Positions 6,512 through 8,058 of a DNA stretch of 8,058 nt are shown here, piece by piece. Made by a program: the position numbers and the translations under genes. A model generated the notes under the pieces. That model did not search any database. It had not been told where the DNA came from and saw only the letters and a program-made list of their open reading frames with translations. How positions within the stretch are numbered: the first letter of the stretch is position 1; every line of letters begins with the position of its first letter. The stretch is from DMER01 sp003451645 (GTDB lineage: Bacteria > Pseudomonadota > Alphaproteobacteria > Micropepsales > Micropepsaceae), in the NCBI GenBank assembly GCA_031976175.1, contig DALYLR010000079.1, forward strand, positions 1-8,058. The letters run 5' to 3'.

Positions 6512-6994
6512 ATGATCCGGCCTACTCCCATCGTACTCGGTCTCAGTCTATCGCTGGCGACGGCATCTTCGCTGCTGGCACAGCCACTGGCCAATCAAGG
6601 GTTCACCGCTGATTTGGTGCGCGGTGCCGCGCCAACCGAGACCGCAAAGCCGACGCTTGAGTTTGAAAGCGGCTCTGGCGTTAGCGGCTTTGGCGGCTGC
6701 AATCGTTTCAACGCGACGTATCAAACAAGACTGGTCCGCCAAAGGGTCAGCCGTGCCGCCAGAGCCCGCAACCCAAAACGCCGGAAAGTTGAAACCGTCC
6801 AGCAGCTGACGTTCTCCAAGATCGGCGCCACGCGCATGTTTTGCGGCAAACTTATGGAGGAAGAACAACGCTTCTTCGGCGCTTTGCAGGAAACACGCCG
6901 CTTTCGTCTTCGAGACGGCGTCCTTAGCCTGATGGACTCCCGCAATCGCGTGGTTGCCAGGCTCAAGCCCGGTGTCGCCAAAGAAGAACCTTAA
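6512..6994 (+). CDS. Secreted META-domain protein, with a probable compensated frameshift
   Basis: This 160-residue protein has an N-terminal signal peptide (hydrophobic IVLGLSLSLATASSLLA, likely cleaved before QPLANQ; no lipobox cysteine) and so is probably periplasmic. A META domain (HslJ/MetA-like) follows: PTLEFESGSGVSGFGGCNRF (residues 47-66), then LTFSKIGATRMFC (99-111) and EEEQRFFGAL (117-126), ending in a short strand region. META proteins are linked to stress or adhesion in some bacteria, but their molecular role is unclear. Between residues about 72 and 98 the sequence turns very Arg-rich (9 Arg in 27), with rare AGA/AGG codons. The frame one base later is open there and reads QDWSAKGSAVPPEPATQNAG, more natural for a secreted protein. 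A one-base gain near 6722-6730 and a loss near 6790-6808 would explain this. The ATG at 6503 was rejected because its ribosome site has no spacer. The stop codon overlaps the convergent methyltransferase stop. Confidence 0.8.
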   Translation: MIRPTPIVLGLSLSLATASSLLAQPLANQGFTADLVRGAAPTETAKPTLEFESGSGVSGFGGCNRFNATYQTRLVRQRVSRAARARNPKRRKVETVQQLTFSKIGATRMFCGKLMEEEQRFFGALQETRRFRLRDGVLSLMDSRNRVVARLKPGVAKEEP

Positions 6995-7767
6995 GATTGA
7001 GGTCCTGCGAACTCGCACACAAAGACCTCGCGTTTCCAAGGGCACTTCACGCGTTTGCAGGAAAAGCCCGCGGCGTGCAGGGTATGCGCCCAGACCTTAC
7101 GTGAGAAGAGCCCCACAATATGATCGTCGACAACGACTTGGCTGCGGTCATGGTCCGTCAGGGCCATCGTGAAGCGGACATGCACCTTGTTGCTTGCGCC
7201 CTTGCGCTTCAGGGTTTCAACATACCGCAAACTGCGGCCGTTTAATTTGTTACCACCGGTCGCGCACAGTGGTTTGAAAGTCTCTTCGAGGAAGTCGGGC
7301 AGAATGATCAGCTTGCCGCCTGGCTTGCAGTGCACGGCCGCCGTTTGCGCGACCCGAGCCAGATCGGCAGCGCTCGTGATGTACATGATCGCGTCATGGA
7401 TCAAGACCGCGTCGAACTGCTCGTTCAGGCGCAGACTGCGCATATCGCCCTGGATATGAGTGAGATCGGGGTTGATATTCCGGCTAATTCTCAACATGTC
7501 CGCGGACAAATCGGTCAGCGTCATCTTGAAATGCTTCTTCAGATGCAAAGCGTTCGCGCCGCCGCCAGAGCCTAACTCCAGGACGGCCGGCTTGACGCGG
7601 CCTCGAAATCCCAACTGCTCCCGGATGAACTTCGCCTCTTCCTTGTATTCGCGCGGGTCCGTCAGCAAATGGTACCAGCCCGCCAAGTCGCTATAGACCC
7701 GTGGCTGGGCCTTTTGGCTCGACCGTCGAGGCTTGGGCCGCTGTTGTTCTATCGCTGACGACGTCAT
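6991..7767 (-). CDS. Class I SAM-dependent methyltransferase
   Basis: This 258-residue protein has a Rossmann-type SAM-binding domain. Motif I is VLELGSGGGANALHL (residues 62-76), an acidic residue after strand 2 is in LTDLSADML (84-92, Asp86), GDMRSL is at 107-112, FDAVLIHDAIMYI at 118-130 and LKPGG-like CKPGGKLIIL at 147-156. The N-terminal part YSDLAGWYHLLTDPREY (25-41) is common in small-molecule methyltransferases of the methyltransferase-25/11 type. The first 20 residues are polar and basic and probably disordered. The ATG at 7767 is the only suitable start, because an in-frame stop (complement of 7780-7782) closes the frame just upstream; no clear ribosome site precedes it. The substrate cannot be predicted. 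The stop codon shares TTAA with the META gene stop. An acyl-CoA ligase gene lies about 100 bases upstream in the same direction, so a shared transcript is possible. Confidence 0.88.
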   Translation of the reverse strand: MTSSAIEQQRPKPRRSSQKAQPRVYSDLAGWYHLLTDPREYKEEAKFIREQLGFRGRVKPAVLELGSGGGANALHLKKHFKMTLTDLSADMLRISRNINPDLTHIQGDMRSLRLNEQFDAVLIHDAIMYITSAADLARVAQTAAVHCKPGGKLIILPDFLEETFKPLCATGGNKLNGRSLRYVETLKRKGASNKVHVRFTMALTDHDRSQVVVDDHIVGLFSRKVWAHTLHAAGFSCKRVKCPWKREVFVCEFAGPQS

Positions 7768-7799
7768 CGGCGAAGGGCTCTAGACTGTTTCTTACGTTT

Positions 7800-7841
7800 G
7801 CGTGGCGGGACCTGACGCCGTCATAGCCTCCGCCGCCACGC
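7800..7841. repeat. Inverted repeat between acyl-CoA ligase and methyltransferase genes
   Basis: GCGTGGCGG (7800-7808) and CCGCCACGC (7833-7841) form a perfect 9-bp stem around a 24-base loop. It lies 27 bases past the stop codon of the minus-strand ligase gene and 32 bases before the methyltransferase start. It could slow or end ligase transcription, or act in the methyltransferase leader. No T-tract follows on either strand. The rest of the 101-base spacer (7768-7868) shows nothing recognisable. Confidence 0.4.
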
Positions 7842-7868
7842 TTGCCAAGCCCGTCTAGCGGCTCGAGT

Positions 7869-8057
7869 TCAATTGACCCGGCGTTCCTTGCCGCGCCAAA
7901 ATGGTTCGCGCAGTTCGCGGCGCAAGATCTTGCCCGACGGGTTGCGCGGCAGCGCTTGGATGAAGTCAACGGACTTTGGTAATTTGTACCCGGCGATGCG
8001 CTCGCGCGCCCAGTTGATGATCTCCGCCCCGTCCGCTTGTGCGCCCGGTTTGAGGAC
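7869..8057 (-). CDS. Acyl-CoA ligase, AMP-binding family (C-terminal fragment)
   Basis: The reverse strand from 8057 to the TGA at 7869-7871 encodes the last 62 residues of an ANL-superfamily acyl-CoA synthetase; the rest lies beyond the window. The fragment covers the C-terminal cap domain: INWARERIAGYKLPKSVDFI (residues 14-33 of the fragment), then LPRNPSGKILRRELR (36-50), where the Lys of PSGK is the catalytic lysine of adenylation. The end REPFWRGKERRVN is typical of fatty-acid and related carboxylate-CoA ligases of the FadD type. The enzyme would make acyl-CoA from an acid, ATP and CoA; the chain type cannot be judged from this part. It is a second ANL enzyme near feruloyl-CoA synthase but differs from it in the C-terminal signature, so it is not a recent duplicate. 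Confidence 0.9.
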   Translation of the reverse strand, partial: VLKPGAQADGAEIINWARERIAGYKLPKSVDFIQALPRNPSGKILRRELREPFWRGKERRVN

Positions 8058-8058
8058 C

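Noticed and set aside
6999..7029. GAGGTC...GACCTC as a terminator after the META gene
   Set aside because: The stem is only 6 bp with a 19-base loop, lacks a T-tract, and lies inside the methyltransferase coding region.
1..8058. CRISPR array, mobile element, defence system, tRNA or rRNA
   Set aside because: I saw no repeat-spacer pattern, transposase or integrase motif, terminal repeats or RNA gene on reading both strands. All long frames accounted for belong to metabolic or housekeeping families.

Overview
The window is gene-dense, GC-rich bacterial chromosome (I estimate about 60% GC by eye). It holds eight protein-coding genes, two of them cut by the window edges. The mix of an alkyl-DHAP-synthase-like flavoprotein beside a lipid kinase, a feruloyl-CoA synthase, a free-methionine-R-sulfoxide reductase and acyl-CoA ligases points to a Gram-negative bacterium, most likely an alphaproteobacterium. 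That placement is inferred from gene style; no marker gene is present. I see no RNA gene, insertion sequence, CRISPR array, phage gene or recognisable defence system.

Left part, plus strand (1-2552): the end of a DAG-kinase-family lipid kinase is followed 12 bases later by an FAD-dependent oxidase resembling alkyldihydroxyacetonephosphate synthase. The pair looks like one transcription unit for phospholipid work, possibly ether lipid formation.

Central part, minus strand (6340 down to 2524): feruloyl-CoA synthase, a MOSC-domain protein, free methionine-(R)-sulfoxide reductase (GAF fold) and an HSL-family alpha/beta hydrolase run in one direction. The first two junctions are ATGA overlaps and the third gap is 60 bases, so this is very likely one operon. 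It joins aromatic-acid activation to a putative sulfur/molybdenum-type protein, oxidised-methionine repair and an esterase. The hydrolase and the FAD oxidase end tail to tail and overlap by 29 bases. A strong hairpin sits inside the oxidase gene just past the hydrolase end.

Right part: a divergent intergenic region (6341-6511) with several TTGGC/GCCAA-type dyads separates the operon from a plus-strand gene for a secreted META-domain protein. The middle of that protein looks frame-shifted, with a second shift that restores the frame. Its stop codon overlaps that of a convergent SAM-dependent methyltransferase within the palindrome TTAA. After about 100 non-coding bases containing an inverted repeat, the window ends in the C-terminus of an acyl-CoA ligase on the minus strand.

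No plainly new system is visible. The items most worth a second look are the double frameshift in the META gene, the fcs-MOSC-fRMsr coupling, the lipid kinase/AGPS-like pair and the hairpin at 2451-2480.
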